In this document: positions 23,273-36,296 of the stretch, piece after piece
Layout of the letters: the number at the start of each line of letters is the position of its first letter
How positions within the stretch are numbered: position 1 is the stretch's first letter
From: Narthecium ossifragum
Taxonomy: Eukaryota; Streptophyta; Magnoliopsida; Dioscoreales; Nartheciaceae
Assembly: GCA_963920575.1 (NCBI GenBank)
Contig: OY986966.1
Location: forward strand, 5,290,130-5,354,129
Length of the DNA: 64,000 nucleotides
Direction: 5' to 3'
Program-made: the position numbers and the translations under genes
The notes under the pieces: model-generated
Seen by the model: only the letters and a program-made list of their open reading frames with translations
What the model was told of the DNA's origin: nothing
The model's database searches: none

Positions 23273-23863
23273 CCGCACCGCCCCCCACTTCTGTTGCTTT
23301 TTTACTTTTTTTTTTAATTTTTGAAAAGTCATGTGATCTTTTTTTTTTACAAGTAAAATTATTTGTCTCACATGTTAATTTTTGTAATTGACAATCAAAT
23401 TTTTCACAAATATTTCTTAATTTGTTAGACTAATTTTTGACTCAAGTTACTTTCCACAAATCTACAATTACAAAAAAGTGGGAAGTAACTTGTACAAGTT
23501 GGTAACTTGTACATTTACAAAAAAATGGAAAGTAACTTGTACATAGTAAAAATTTTCAAGTTAATATGAAAAGTAACTTGTACAATTGTAAAAATAGTGG
23601 AAAGTAACTTGTATATGGAAAGTAACTTGTACAAGTTACTTTCCACTGGTTTATTTACATTGGTTTAATATGAAGAGTAACTTACTTTCTATTGGTTTAA
23701 TCTGAAACTTTCCATTAGGTAGTTACTTTCCACTGGGAATATAAACAGTCACTAAGAATATGTACAGTCACTAAAAGGGCATTTTAGTATTAAAAAAAAA
23801 AAGTTTGTCTTGAATGTCTTAAGAAAAAGGTATTTGGTGTTTTGGACAAATATTTCCTTCTCC
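23273..23863. mobile_element. Right half of GC-rich TIR element (copy 3)
   Basis: It has many interspersed GGAAAGTAACTTGTAC units on both strands, then the block AACAGTCACTAA...GGCATTTTAGTATTA, which also closes copy 1 near 2,820-2,895 (AACAGTCACTGG, AGCATTTTAGTAAT). The end, on the minus strand, is GGAGAAGGAAATATTTGTCC, matching the right end of copy 1. The left half is lost in or beyond the N gap. Confidence 0.55.
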
Positions 23864-24405
23864 GCCCCTAAATGCCAATTATCTGTTATTTTTTTTAGCG
23901 GACGTGAGAGGGGATTGGACTGGAGTTAATGGCGCCCTTAGGAAGGCATTGAATTCCAGGCTGGCCTGTCTCCTTTATCGGCTCACGTTCCACGCTTTGG
24001 CCTCAGCTCGACGGCTTCCCTCCCAACCCCCATAGAAGAAGGATTGGAGAGAGAAAGCTAGAGAGAGGACGAGGAGGAGCGAGAGGTTGGGAGCGCCGGC
24101 GGACGTCGACGATCGGTGTAGGGGAGCTGTTTTCTTTTGGCTTCGAGGTATCTGTGGCCTTTTCTCTTGGATTTGACCCCCTTTTTTTCCCGAATTTCAT
24201 GTGGCTTACGTCTCTTGGCATTCAGATCTTGGTGTTTTACTCCGGGGCGGGGGAATCGGTGGAAAGCTTGATTGGAAACCTAGTTTGTATGCGACTTGGA
24301 GATCTGTTTTTGCGGAAGCCCTAGGAGTTTTGGCGGAGAAGCTTGGTTCTGTTGTGATTTTTGTGGTTTTGGGGCTGCCCATGCGCTGGAGGTTTGGGGA
24401 ATTTG

Positions 24406-27400
24406 ATGCCGCCGGAGCCGGTGCCGTGGGATCGCAGAGAGATCGTCTTCAAGGACAGGAAGCACGAGAGGGCGGCGGGATACGAGGCCATAGGTGGGGG
24501 CGGAGGCGGGTCGTCTTCGTCCTCATCCGCGACGCAGAGGTGGAGGGAACCCTATCACGGGCCGCGTGACTTTGCCCGGGCCTCTCCTCGCCGACATCCA
24601 CCAGGTACGAACTACGGTCTCCTATTAGATCTGAGATAAATTACGCCAGATCGGGGGTTTCTTTTGTGGATTCTTGTTGTTTAGGTCGTTTCCCTGATGA
24701 TTCTCCACCTTTTGTTACGATTTCTTCTGATGAAGGTCACTATAGGCAGGGCGCCGGGTATCTCCCGATCTACCCCGAGGAGTATCGGCCGGGCGATAGG
24801 TTTTGGGTGGAAGATGAAAGCTTTAGGCCGTCTTCGGGAAGGTATATCAGCGGGAGGAACGGTGGTACCCGGGAGAGCCGGGGCTATTTCCGGCGTTCTC
24901 CCTATTGGGACTCCGGAGACTTCTCGCGGCAGCACCATGAGCCGCCTCCTGTGACCGCCCCGAGGTCAGTCGCCGTCCCGATCACACCCAAATCTGAAAT
25001 CCTCTCGCCCAAAGAAACCCATGATAAGAACGTCGGTGCTGTCGATGATGGCTCGGGCACAGGCCAACGAGGCGAGCAGGACCACACGCTGGGTTCGATC
25101 TCATGGAAGCCTTTGAAGTGGACCACCACCCGCACCAGTAGCCTCTCGTCCCTGAAGCCAGCCAGATCTGAGGCAGATGAGGCTAGAGTTGAGCCATCAG
25201 CGCCTCCAGAGAAGGAGACTCCAGTGCTATCTCCGGTGACATCTCATCAGGAGGCCGAGGAGGATGTTCCCAAGAAGAAACCGCGGCTTGGTTGGGGTCA
25301 GGGTTTGGCGAAGTATGAGAGGCAAAGGGTGGGAGGATCCGAGGATGCTGCTGGCAGGAATTCGTTGGTGCCTTGCGCTAACAGTGCCAAAAGTACTCAA
25401 AGCGATTTGAGCCCCAAGGTTTCAGGCCTCGCTGGTTGCTCTTCTCCCACAACTCCGTGCTCTATCCCCAGCAGTTCCTTGCCAGGTCTGTGTTGATTGT
25501 TTCCCTTCTGATTTCCTTGTTCTTGATTTAGTTTTCAAGGTATATGAATCCACCTTTTGCTTTCTGAGTTGATTGCTTGGTTGAATCTTCATTGTGAAAC
25601 ATCTAGTTTCATTTAGATTGATTGTTACATGTTTACAGATCTTTCCTTCTATATAGGGAATTGCTTTACGAGATCCCTTCTATCTAGGTATAAACGTCCA
25701 GCTGTATTTTATAAATCAGTGCTTGTCAACATAAGGATCTGTTGATGAATAGTTGTTTTTGCTCATTGGGATGTTGATTGATTGCATTTTTTTTTCCGCC
25801 TAAACTTATCGCACTCTTCAAACATTAGGGTCTTTTGGTGACTCGTTACTTAGGAACTAATGTATTTAATCTATGTGTTGCAATTTCTCTATTTCATCTT
25901 GCGGGTAGAGCACACTATCAGTGTGAAGGCTCCTAAAATATCCATGTCCTACTTGTTTCAGATTTCCAATTCACCTTTTACGCGGCTTTAGAATCGTTTG
26001 GGCTAGCTTCCAGGATTGCAATTAACTTCATGAGACTATAGTAGTTTGGGTTAGCTGCATATGTTTTGGACTGTATAAGTGGGGTTTTATCTTGCAAAAT
26101 GAAATTTAGTTTATTATTCCGAGGAGGTCTCTGTTATCTGCTGGTTGTTTGGTTTGTTATTGTGCTAACTTGTCTCCTTGTTCATGTTGAAAGTCTGAAT
26201 AGTAATGAAAATCATTCCTTTGGTGCAAAAAATGTTGTCTACAGCCTATGGGCTTAATCATTTGTTGAATCAATGATTGTTTTCGTCCTGATGTGCATAA
26301 TACTGTGAATCTTCTTCAATGTCTTATGTTATCCTCTTTCATTTTCTCTGAAATAAAGTTCTGGTTCTGGATTCTGCTAATCATATATTGCCAGTAGATT
26401 TCTAGAATAGCATTCGTGGCAGCCGCAATAGTATTGTGATTCCCATAAGTGAAATGCGATCAACTTTGATGGCATCCATGGTAACCCGGTCTTACAGCAT
26501 CCACAGTATCCACCATGGGGCCTATTTCCAATGAGTTTGGTTGAAATTTCAATGGCTTGTTGTTTATTTTGTTTACTTGGTTGGAACTTTTCTTATTATT
26601 TGGCTGTATTTTATTTTTAGTAACTACATCAAAGATTATATTAGTGGAATGACTCGACTTATTGGTAGGCCAACTTGTCTGCTAGGTAACTGGATGGAGG
26701 ATAGGAAGATATTTCAAGAAGTAGGATTATTTTATTGCCAGTTGAGAAAAGTGGTCAGTTCGCTACTCAAGCATTAGGCCAAGATCTTAACGGTAACCTA
26801 CATCTTGTCATTTTCACATCATGTCTGTCATGGGTTCAAGGTGCTACAGTTATAGCCTAACCTTTGAAATGCCATGCGATGCTGAGCCCCCGTTTGGTGT
26901 GGGGATAGCTTATTTCGGGTTAAGGGGGGGTTAAGGGATTTTGGGAATAGAAAAGGTGGGGTTAACTAATGGGGATAAGAAAAAGTAGAGTGGTAGTGGT
27001 AGGTGGAATGTGGATAAAGTAGTAATGATTATTTTTGGTGTTTGGGGATAAGTGTGGGGATAAGGGGGGATAAGTTATCCCCCCTTATCCCCACACCAAA
27101 CAAGGGCTGAATGTTTTTTGGATGTTGTTCAAGTACTCATCTAACTTGTAGGTTTCTATGTGTATCGTGTGATTAGCTTTGGAGTTGTTTATTTGGCTAT
27201 ATGTGGGCCTTATTCATCTTACATTGCAGTAGCAAAGTTCATTTTTAACATCGTGATCGATATCTGATTCCTTCAAAGAGTCTTGGCATATTACAATTTC
27301 CTAAATCATTTTTCTGCCTCTCTTGTAATAATGAGTCAAAGCGACATTCTATCATTGAATCTTTGTTCTACTTGGAACAATCTGAGTGGTAGCTGCGTCA

Positions 27401-30400
27401 GGCATCTTATCTGTCTTTTCCTGCTCTTGCAGAATCAGTTGTATTTTTAATTGACTCAGCTGATATAGGCATGTTCCTATGATCTATTCTGTTGCATGTT
27501 ATATCTTAGTACATGCTGGAGTGATAATATCATTAGTGCATTGTTCTGATGCCAACTGCTCTAGTGTAACACAATGTGTCTTGCATATGTTTTTTTGAAA
27601 GTTTTGTGCATTTTGCTTTTTTTGGCGTGTGATGAAATGCGTTCAAGAACTTAGTTCTTAACATGTCTTCTTCTGTTAGAGCAGGTATGGAGGAGATTGC
27701 TTATATTAAGCCGGGAAATGTTGATAATGATGCAACTCATGACTTCCATGCATCTGGGCTTAGTTTTGACAATTGCTCAGAGGATTTTTCTTTGAAGCTA
27801 GAGCACTTTGAGGTCAATAAGAATAGTACACTGAGTATGTTGCTTGCTGATTTATTGCAAACTGAAGATGCCTGCTCTGGGGATTCGACTTTCACTAAAC
27901 ATACTGCTATGAGCAAGTTGCTTTTGTTTAAGGATGATATTTCCAAGGAATTGGAGAAAACTGAATATGATATAGATTCATATGAAAACGAGCTCAAGAC
28001 TCTGGATTTGGATAATAAGGGTGATCCTTGTCTGAATTCCATTGTTACATTAGGAGTTGATAGTGCTTCAGAACGCTGTGTAGAGTCTGCAGATGGTGCG
28101 TCAGTAGTCTCAGCGGATTCTACTTCTTTGAAGGATCAGGTGCTGGCTTTTGCAGTTGCGGTGGTCCAGGAGCATGTCAATGATTCTGAAGATAAAGATG
28201 TGAATAATGATAATAAAGCAGCTTCTTCTGACTTTGGCGATTGTACTTTCGCAGAGAGGAAAATGGCTGACAGTGATATCGTGACATGTTCTCAATCTCA
28301 TGTCGTGGATGAGCATGGCAGGTTCAGAGATACAGGAGCAGCAGATTTTATGTCCACTGAAGGAGGGGAGGAACTAGTGGCTTTATCTGGTCATCCTAAT
28401 GTGAATTCTTTTGATGCCAGTGGCAGCAATGCTTATGCTTGTTTTGACAAAGACTCAGACAGCAGGACAGAATGTAGTCTCGTAGAGTCGATTTTGGCAT
28501 CTAATAGGATTGCTGCGGAGAAGGCCTCACATGCGTTTGATAAAGCCTTGTCAATTGTTTCACCTGTATGTAAGATTGGGGAATCACATAACATTTCCAA
28601 GACGAATAACATCAACATGTTGCAAAAGTTTGGCAAGCGTAAGGGGTTCCTGAAATTCAAACAGCAAGCTCTTGCACTTAAATATAGGGCCTTACAATAC
28701 TTGTGGAAGGAAGATATGCGCTTGCTTACTATCAAGAAGCATCGCCCACGGTCACAGAAACGTATGGAGTTAGTAAGCCGTTCATCACTTTCACAGAAAC
28801 ATCGTTCTTCTGTTCGGTCACGATTTACCTCTCCTGGTTAGTATTTATATTACGGTATATCGGTTCATTTCTTTCTTAAGTGGTTGCATGATTGCTCACA
28901 ATTGGATATTAGCTTAAAAGCCTTACAAGAGGAGTAAGGTGACTGAGGATTGTTTAGTGGATGACCTGTAACTTTTCAATTACTTGGTTTTTCCTTACCA
29001 TGCTCAGCGATTAGTTTGATGCTATATAGAAGTCTTTACACTTGTATTTCTCTTTGAGCTGCTCGATGCGCATGTTGTCTATTCAGCCTACTGCTTCATG
29101 GATAAATGTCTGATAGGGCACACAGTGATATGCATTGCATACCCGCTTTTGATGACCATCTTATGCATGCAGAAGATATTTCGTCTGTTGAATTAGAGAT
29201 GAGCTTGTGATACTACTCTAGAATATAGAGCTTGGCATCCAATCTACTCCACTTGTATTTTGGGTGTTTGATGTAGATGAAAAGAGCTAGTTGGTCTGAT
29301 TTCCATTCATGGCATATTTAACATGCGATCTAAGTGCTTATGGGGGAGTATGATATATTTCTCCAAGTTCTGAAGATCTTTGTCCCTCTTTTAAGCTCTT
29401 AGTGCTCCTTAAGATAAAAGGGCAGCTTACTGTGGGTAGATAGAAGAGAACAGGCTAGGTAGTGTAATCTTTTCATGCTTAGAGACGGAAAAGAGGGAAG
29501 GTCTGAAGAAGGGTCCATGTTTGTTAATGGTGGCCAGATTCTTTTATTTTCTCAAGTATTCACTAATTAGTGTAATTAGAACTGATGTATTTCTTTATGC
29601 TTCATGTTTGGGTTAGTTTTCAAATATTCTGACCAGTTGGAAGAGTTTTCAGTATAAATATCATAAATCAGATGTGAGCTTTTATACTTGCAACTGAAGT
29701 GGTTTCATTAACATGCAGCAGGTACTTTAACCCTTGTTCCTACTTCAGAGATGGCGGAGTTTACAAGCAAGTTGCTATCAGATTCCCAGATGAAGCTTTT
29801 CCGGTGCAATCTAAAGATGCCGGCATTTGTCTTCCATGAGGAAAGGAGATACTCATTATTTGCTAATAACAGAGTGATAGAAGATCCTATTTTCTTTGAG
29901 AAGGAAAGAGCAAGGATAAATCCATGGACAGAAGTGGAAAAAAAAGTTTTCATGGAGAAGCTTGCCAAACTGGGGAAAGATTTCACAAAAATTGCTTCTT
30001 ATCTTGACCACAAAAATACAGCAGATTGCATCGAGTTTTATTACAAGAACCACAAGTCAGAAAGTTTTAAAGAAGTGAAGAAGCGGTTGGATCTTAGAAA
30101 GCAATGGCGCTGTCTACCTGCCAACACCTACCTTGCAACATCAGGAAAGAGGTGGCAACGTGAGAACAATGCTGCTTCTCTTGATTTGTTAGGGGAAGTT
30201 TCAATGGTTGCAGCTCATAGTAGTGGCAATTTAAAGCAGAAGCATTCTGAAAGGTCAGGTATTGGTAATTTCAATAGCTGTAGGGTGTCTCGTGGGAGTC
30301 AAAATTCTCAAGAAAGGGCAAGCAGCATTGAAATTTTGGGGCATGAGAGAGAAGCTGCTGCTGCTGATGTTTTGGCAGGTATATGTGGAGCTTTGTCTTC

Positions 30401-32642
30401 GGAGGCAATGAGCTCTTGTGTCACTACATCTGTTGATCCTGCTGAAAGGACGAGCTATCTGATAGCAGATCGGCCATGGACACCAGGAGTCAACCAGAGC
30501 ATTGACGAGGAAGAGACTTGTTCAGATGAGGGTTGTGGTGAACTAGACTCTGCTGACTGGACTGATGAGGAGAAGTCTGTGTTTATCAGGGCTTTGGGCA
30601 CTTGTGGCAAAGATTTTGCTAGAATTTCATCTTTTGTTGGGACCAGATCAAGAGAGCAATGTAAAATTTTCTTCAGCAAGGCCCGAAAGTGTCTCGGGTT
30701 GGATTTGATTTGTCAAGGACCTGGAATTATGACAACACCTAGGAGTGATACCAATGGTGGAAGGAGTGACACGGATGATGCTTGTGCTGTGGAGATGGAT
30801 TCAGCAATTTGCAGCACACAATCCTGTTCGAAGATGGATACTGACTTCACCCAGTCTGTTGCAAAGACTATCAGTGAAGATGTTGCCCTTGCTGGAAACA
30901 TTTCTTTGCATAATGAAGCAGACAGATCAAGCGAGCATTATGAGGCTGGAGGACCAGATCAAGAGGAAGTTGAGACCAAAATTAATAGATGCGTCTCAGT
31001 TTCGAATGAGGAGAAGGTGGTTGGTGGTGCTGAAAGATCACAATCTCCTCAAATCCCAAAGGAAATAAGTGATGTTGCTTTGAGAAGTAATGGTTCTGTA
31101 CATGGTGATCTAGATTCAGAAGGGAAAGAAGGTGGAAACACTTTTGCTGGCACCCCACTAAGACCAAAAGACTGCCTATCAAATACAGAAGCTCAGTGTC
31201 CATATTCACTTACTGTCGGCAAAGTGGAGCAGGAAGTTACTGGAGAGGGAGTTTGTATTGATGAAGTGAAAACAGAAGTTGAGTTGCAGGACCATTGTGA
31301 GATCTGTGAGTCTGGGTTGCAGCATAGGAAGCAGAAGAAGATGGACAAAGAACCAAGTTCCACTTTGTGCTTTGGGTCACATTCTAAGACCAGTGAAAAT
31401 CTTTCCCATCTAGGAAATAAGGTGAATGTCTCGCCTAGTATCATTTTCTCACGTAGCTACCAGCATCAGATGCCGCATGAACTGCTTCCCTACTTGCAGA
31501 AGGGACATCAGGTCATTTCGTTGAAGCAGGAGAATTCTCTTGCTGTATCTTTGTTGCCTGATACATCTTCTATATCTTTTGGGGGGCCAGTTCATGCAGG
31601 CTCACATTCAAACCATGTTTTTGAGGAGTATGGGAAGAAGCATCATGAAAACTCAGTTAGTAGAAGAATTTACCAGCCATATCTATTGGGTAACTCGTCA
31701 CTGACTCAGGTCTGTCAGCCTCCATTCCAAGTCTTGGGAGGCTATCAAGCACAGGCATTTGATCAGAAAGAGAAAGATGCTAAGATAGTTGGTGACAGAC
31801 CTGTCCTGGAAAGTTGTCAGCATCAAAGTGCCTTTTCTCAATTAAGTTCTTTTTTCGATCTGGACTTGCACAATGAGAAGAGTAGTGGTCCCAGGATTTC
31901 TCATTCAAGGTCTGAGATACTATGTCCATCAAGAGGGGAGGAGCAGTTTGATGTCCAGGTGCGGCAACGCTCTCTGAGTGCTTCCTTGGAGACGGAAGTG
32001 CAGTCACACCAGACTGGGGATGTGAAGCTGTTCGGTAAGATCCTTAGTCATCCATCTTCCCAGAATAAATCAAAATCAACCATAGAAGGAAGTGATGGGA
32101 AGCCTGCCTCTCCCAGTCAGAATCAGTCTTCAATAGGCAAGCAATCAAACAGCCAGAAAGATGCCAATGCATATACATCAAGGCCTCACAGTAGTGGCCA
32201 GATGGACTTGGAATCATTGCCTTTGAGAAGTTATGGCTTCTGGGACGGGAACAGAATACAGACTGGGTTCTCGTCGTTGCCAGACCCTGCCATTATGGTG
32301 GCAAAATATCAAGGATCTGTCCCAGGCGTATCTGTATATGCGGCGAAGAATATTGCTGGTAACAATGGGGTTCTATCCGAATATCAGCAAGGGTATGCTC
32401 AACCCTTCTCATCGGATGGGAAGAATGGATTCGAGATGGTATCAGGACTTCAGCATCAAGGAAGGGCAGGGCGGCTGGGGATGAATGTGGTTGGTGGCGG
32501 AGGAATTTTAGTAAGTGGCGGCGGCGGTAGTTGCACTGGGCTATCAGACCCTGTGACTGCGATTAGGATGCAATGTGCTGCGCCAAAGATTCTTACAAGT
32601 GAGCTAGAAGCATGGAGAAGGGGAGACAGAGGTGACAGATAG
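24406..32642 (+). CDS. PWR: SANT-domain nuclear co-repressor, POWERDRESS-like
   Basis: Four exons: 24,406-24,604, 24,736-25,485, 27,685-28,836 and 29,722-32,642. All three introns are GT-AG and interrupt a Gly codon at phase 1, giving 1,673 codons with no internal stop. Arabidopsis POWERDRESS works with histone deacetylase HDA9 in the nucleus to lower H3 acetylation. The sequence fits that family: start MPPEPVPWDRRE, conserved SISWKPLKW (about residue 185) and KKKPRLGWGQGLAKYE (about 246-261). Two SANT domains follow: NPWTEVEKKVF...IEFYYKNHK (about 766-812) and ADWTDEEKSVF...KIFFSKARK (about 977-1,027). The C terminus keeps GDVKLFGKIL and SYGFWDGNRIQTG. Most of the rest is low-complexity and probably disordered. 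The exon 4 acceptor is NAGNAG (CAGCAG), so isoforms differing by one Ala are possible. A GA-rich leader lies at 24,040-24,100. Confidence 0.93.
26886..27107. mobile_element. Tourist-like MITE in intron 2 of the PWR-like gene; TSD TGA
   Basis: 222 bp with inverted ends GCCCCCGTTTGGTGTGGGGA and, on the minus strand, GCCCTTGTTTGGTGTGGGGA, flanked by TGA at 26,883-26,885 and 27,108-27,110. The 3-bp duplication and the GTTTGG-type ends fit PIF/Harbinger (Tourist) MITEs. The right part contains a perfect inverted repeat (arm GTGTGGGGATAAGGGGGGAT) that could fold in the intron RNA. Confidence 0.75.
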
Positions 32643-33406
32643 TATTGGGTGGCTTCCAGAGTGTTAGATTGTAGTGTAGGTGTTGGGAGCATTGATGGTG
32701 GAAGAGGTATGGTTTTCATGCCTTAATATGTATCATAGCTTTTGTAGCCCCAATTAAGTCAAAAAAAGGGGTGGGTGGTGGCTTTCCCGTCCATATATTT
32801 TAGGGTGCTAACTTGTCACTTTATTTGTTTCTTCTTATTTACCCTGGGTGCTTGGGGTTTGGAACAAACAAAGGAGCTTATTTTTTGTCTTGAACTCCAA
32901 TACACGCAACCAACCAGCCCTGCACCAGCCGTTACGGCGGATTTTGTCTGGCTTCGTGTTGTTGCAAATGCATGATAGAGATAAGCTCTTATAATATGAC
33001 TCGTTGCCTATGAACTATTCTGGTATCTTTTGGCAAAATTGCAAGTCTAGTATATAGAATCGATACTTGCATCACTGCTCAGTTATTTTGCTCGCACAAA
33101 AAAGAGCATTTATTAGATGTTGGCCTACTGACGAGTGACGACACCAGGTGGTTATACTGAGATGCTGGAGTTTCTCCACAAGCAAGCACCCTATTCCTAA
33201 GGCATCTCGTTATATATTCAGATTCATCATGTATACTACAGTGACACTGACAAACATGGAAAACTAGCCCTGTTCCTCAATCCTATTTCCAACCAAAACC
33301 CTAGCCCTAATCTGCACAAAAACCGTGCACTAATGTCCTAATGATACAAAACAACACAAAAGAGTCCCTCGTGATACCATATGATGATACTAATCTCCGT
33401 GATACT
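32643..33406. other. 3' flanks of the PWR-like and tetraspanin genes (convergent)
   Basis: The two genes point towards each other across 764 bp. It should contain both 3' untranslated regions. I see no further gene here. Confidence 0.6.
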
Positions 33407-34430
33407 CTACCAGAGTTCGTCCCTTTTGTCACGCAGCCATCTCCACCTGCAACATGCCAAAGCACGAACATTAGTATCGTTACTGGTATAATTAAGACGT
33501 CTAGCTGGAGACGAGACTAAGGCGCACCAATAGTAATCCCAGCGAGGATGGATTTTGGACATATGGTTGTGGCCGTAGGGGTAATCGCTCTCGGCGCGTT
33601 GAGCGTTGCGGAAGGCGCAGCAGCCGATCGAAGAGATGGCGATGAGGAGGACGAGGACGACGACGTTGAGGACCGAGAGCTTGTGCCAGTCCGTCCTCAC
33701 CTGCTCCAGCACTCCCGCCTTGCACGAGTCGCAGTCGTAGCAGAGCACGTCCGGCGCGTTGTTCCACCGGTAGCAGTCCTCGTCCTGAGCCGCCATCGTC
33801 GTCCCCGGCCCGTACGTGCACGACGTCGGTGGCTTGCAGCACCCGGACTGCGCCCAAAATCCAACCTTTTTATATATTTATATTTTTAATCTATTCATTC
33901 TATGGCAAAACCCCAAGAGATCTGGTATCTAAGCGCACCTGGATCGGCGAGAGATCTTTCTGGAGGTAATCGAGTGGCGTCCAGCCGGCGACCATAGCGC
34001 AGGCCTTGGAACCCACCACGCAGGCCTTGGCGGCCTTCCAGTACTTAGGCTCCTCGATCCTGTGCCTCAGCCAGGACGAGTAGTCCCCGAGCCTGTACTC
34101 CCGGTATGCCCGGCCGGGAACCTCCACGCCACCGCCGCCGCCGGTGACGGCGAACCCGAACACCGTGAGCCCCAGCAGCGCGGCTATCAGTAGCAGCATC
34201 ACGAACAGGTACAGCCAGAGCGCGCACGCCACGTTGAAGCAGGCTCCCACGAACCCTGTCAGAGAGACTATGAGCACCACGAAGCCCAGCACCAGGAGCG
34301 GCGTCTGGAGCGTCGACTCGCACGTCGCGGAGCTCCGAGCCAGCCATAGCCCGCCGCCGATGATGGGTATCGACGCCAATAAGGTGACCAAGTTGAGGTA
34401 ACCAATCACTGTGTTGCTGAAACGGTACAT
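33407..34430 (-). CDS. Tetraspanin, plant TET family
   Basis: Three exons on the minus strand: 34,430-33,939, 33,847-33,528 and 33,446-33,407, all GT-AG, 283 codons, the usual length. Tetraspanins are four-pass membrane proteins that organise plasma-membrane microdomains. Visible features: TM1 about residues 9-30, TM2 about 43-66, TM3 about 70-95, and a large extracellular loop with the plant signature GCCKPPTSCTYG at the start of exon 2 plus CYDCDSCKAGVLEQ. TM4 is LSVLNVVVLVLLIAISSIG, and the short tail ends RWLRDKRDELW. Exon 1 is GC-rich and ends at phase 0 after LSPIQ. The second intron is only 81 bp, has no stop and is divisible by three, so unspliced RNA would stay in frame with 27 extra codons. 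I chose the splice because it restores the family's YYWWRW tail. Confidence 0.93.
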
Positions 34431-36296
34431 TCCTGATGAATAGAATAGCTAGCTATTCCTCTCCTCCTTCTAGTATGGGTTTCTCCTCTCTGCTCACAAT
34501 GTCCATAGCTTTCGTGGTGGGGATGATTCTTTTGGTTTGGTTGCTTTTATGCGTTCGCGAGTGCGCTTATTACTTTTAAGTTTTGTAAAGAATTCCATGT
34601 TGTTTGCTTTATACTTGTCTGCTTTTGGGGCCATTAATGGGGTTTGCTTTAATAATGTTGGGTGGCCTTTGTTTTTCCGAAAACAGAGGCAGCTTTGTGT
34701 GATGTTGCTCAATTTTTTTTTTTTTTCCGCACAAAATTTCCCGGGCATCCAGTTCGAAAATTTTTAGATGTTTTTGAGTGACTTCTTTCTTAATGAGTAT
34801 TTTAGATAGGGACTTTGTTTGTTTGTTTGCATGCATTTCTTAATCGACTTATACGATCTTTTCTTTTTAGTATGAGCTAATGGTGGAAAGACATGGGTTT
34901 GCTTTTTGGTAGATAAGCTTAGCACTGCAATAGATAATAAGCTTAGAGATGCAGTTCTCGTGTCGCTATGCTGATCTATAATTTGACAACTTTGTAGCTT
35001 TAAGTTTGTCATGGTTTGTGGGCGCATTTAAAAGAATCGAGAAGTTAGATATGCTAATATATGCCGGAATTAACACCGCAACTGCCAATGGGAAAGTTTT
35101 ACGTGATGTAACATCATTGCATGATTAAAAGCACCAAGCCAATTTGGTTGTGGGGCATTCATAAACTTCGCCCTGAAGCAATTGATCTTTGTCTTACAAG
35201 GTTATGTAGATAGGCCCGAATCCTTAGATGTTAAGGCATGCACTATTGAAGATTCTCTTACAGATTCTTACTACATAGAGGAATAATGCTATTTCTCAAA
35301 TCCATGCATCCTTTGATTCGCATAATAGCTTGTAAAGTACAGACAACTAGGGCAAAATTTCAAGTTTGTTCCCAGAATTACAAGGAAATGATTGCAAGAT
35401 TACTTGAGAGGTTAGAATAGCACAACAACAATATGATGATGAAGTTGGTGACCCAGCACGTTTATCTTCACTCTTATAGCACAGGTCATTTGGTAAAGAA
35501 CTTGATAGCGGGCCCTAATGTAAATCACAAGGCTCTAGAATATAGCTCCGAGCTATATTCTAGTCACTTGTCATCATACAAAGTCGAATGGGGCAATTGC
35601 CTATGAACTATATGAGCAATAGGACAGGATATCCATTTGGTCAGTCTTCCATGAAAAATAAGAAGGCTTATTATCTGTGCATCACAGGGCCAAGATGTAT
35701 GCATGGTTGAATCAAATAGCTGCTATATTTGATGGCAGGCTATAGAAAGGTTATGAAAAGTAGATTGTGCTCAAACTGTCAATGTTATGTCCTAATTCTT
35801 CCTAGGAAGGTTTATACTATTTGTGGGATGCATTTCCTACTTCTAGGCTTTAACTAGTTGTAACACTTTCATACACTGAGAAAGCATATAACAAATTTGA
35901 AAGACAAGAATTTGAAGATTTAGTTCTTGTTTAAGCAATAGCTTGCTCCCACTTCATAAAAACACATCCACAAATAGCATTTCTAACGAGCATGTCCTGA
36001 ATTAGACATTTTTTGTGGCTTTCCTGCATCATAGAAAGAAGTTAGTAGCATTTCACTTTGTTCTAAAATTCTACCTATACTCCATGGTTATCCAGAAGCT
36101 TTTAAGTTCAATGGTCGGGAAAGACTAATGGATGCAAGCGATATCCTAGTCCAGTTTGGGAATTAAACCAATCTGCTAAAAAATGCATCATACATCAAAT
36201 CCAAAGAAGCATCTATTCTCAGATCAAATCACAACATGTTCCATTTCATCAAAAGAGAATAGTTGTATCATAGCTTTCTAATGAAGGGAGACAATG
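34431..36296. other. Intergenic, tetraspanin promoter side, no gene
   Basis: About 1.9 kb of AT-rich DNA. The part next to 34,430 should hold the tetraspanin promoter and leader, but I see no decisive TATA box. A 29-bp palindrome lies at 35,535-35,563. No element ends or genes were recognised. Confidence 0.55.

Noticed and set aside
24148..24225. Possible intron in the 5' leader of the PWR-like gene
   Set aside because: GAG|GTATCT and TTCAG look like splice sites, but without transcripts or coding continuity the choice cannot be supported.
33501..33889. Open frames of 113-118 codons overlapping the tetraspanin exon 2 on both strands
   Set aside because: They are alternative-frame shadows of a GC-rich exon with clear tetraspanin motifs in another frame.
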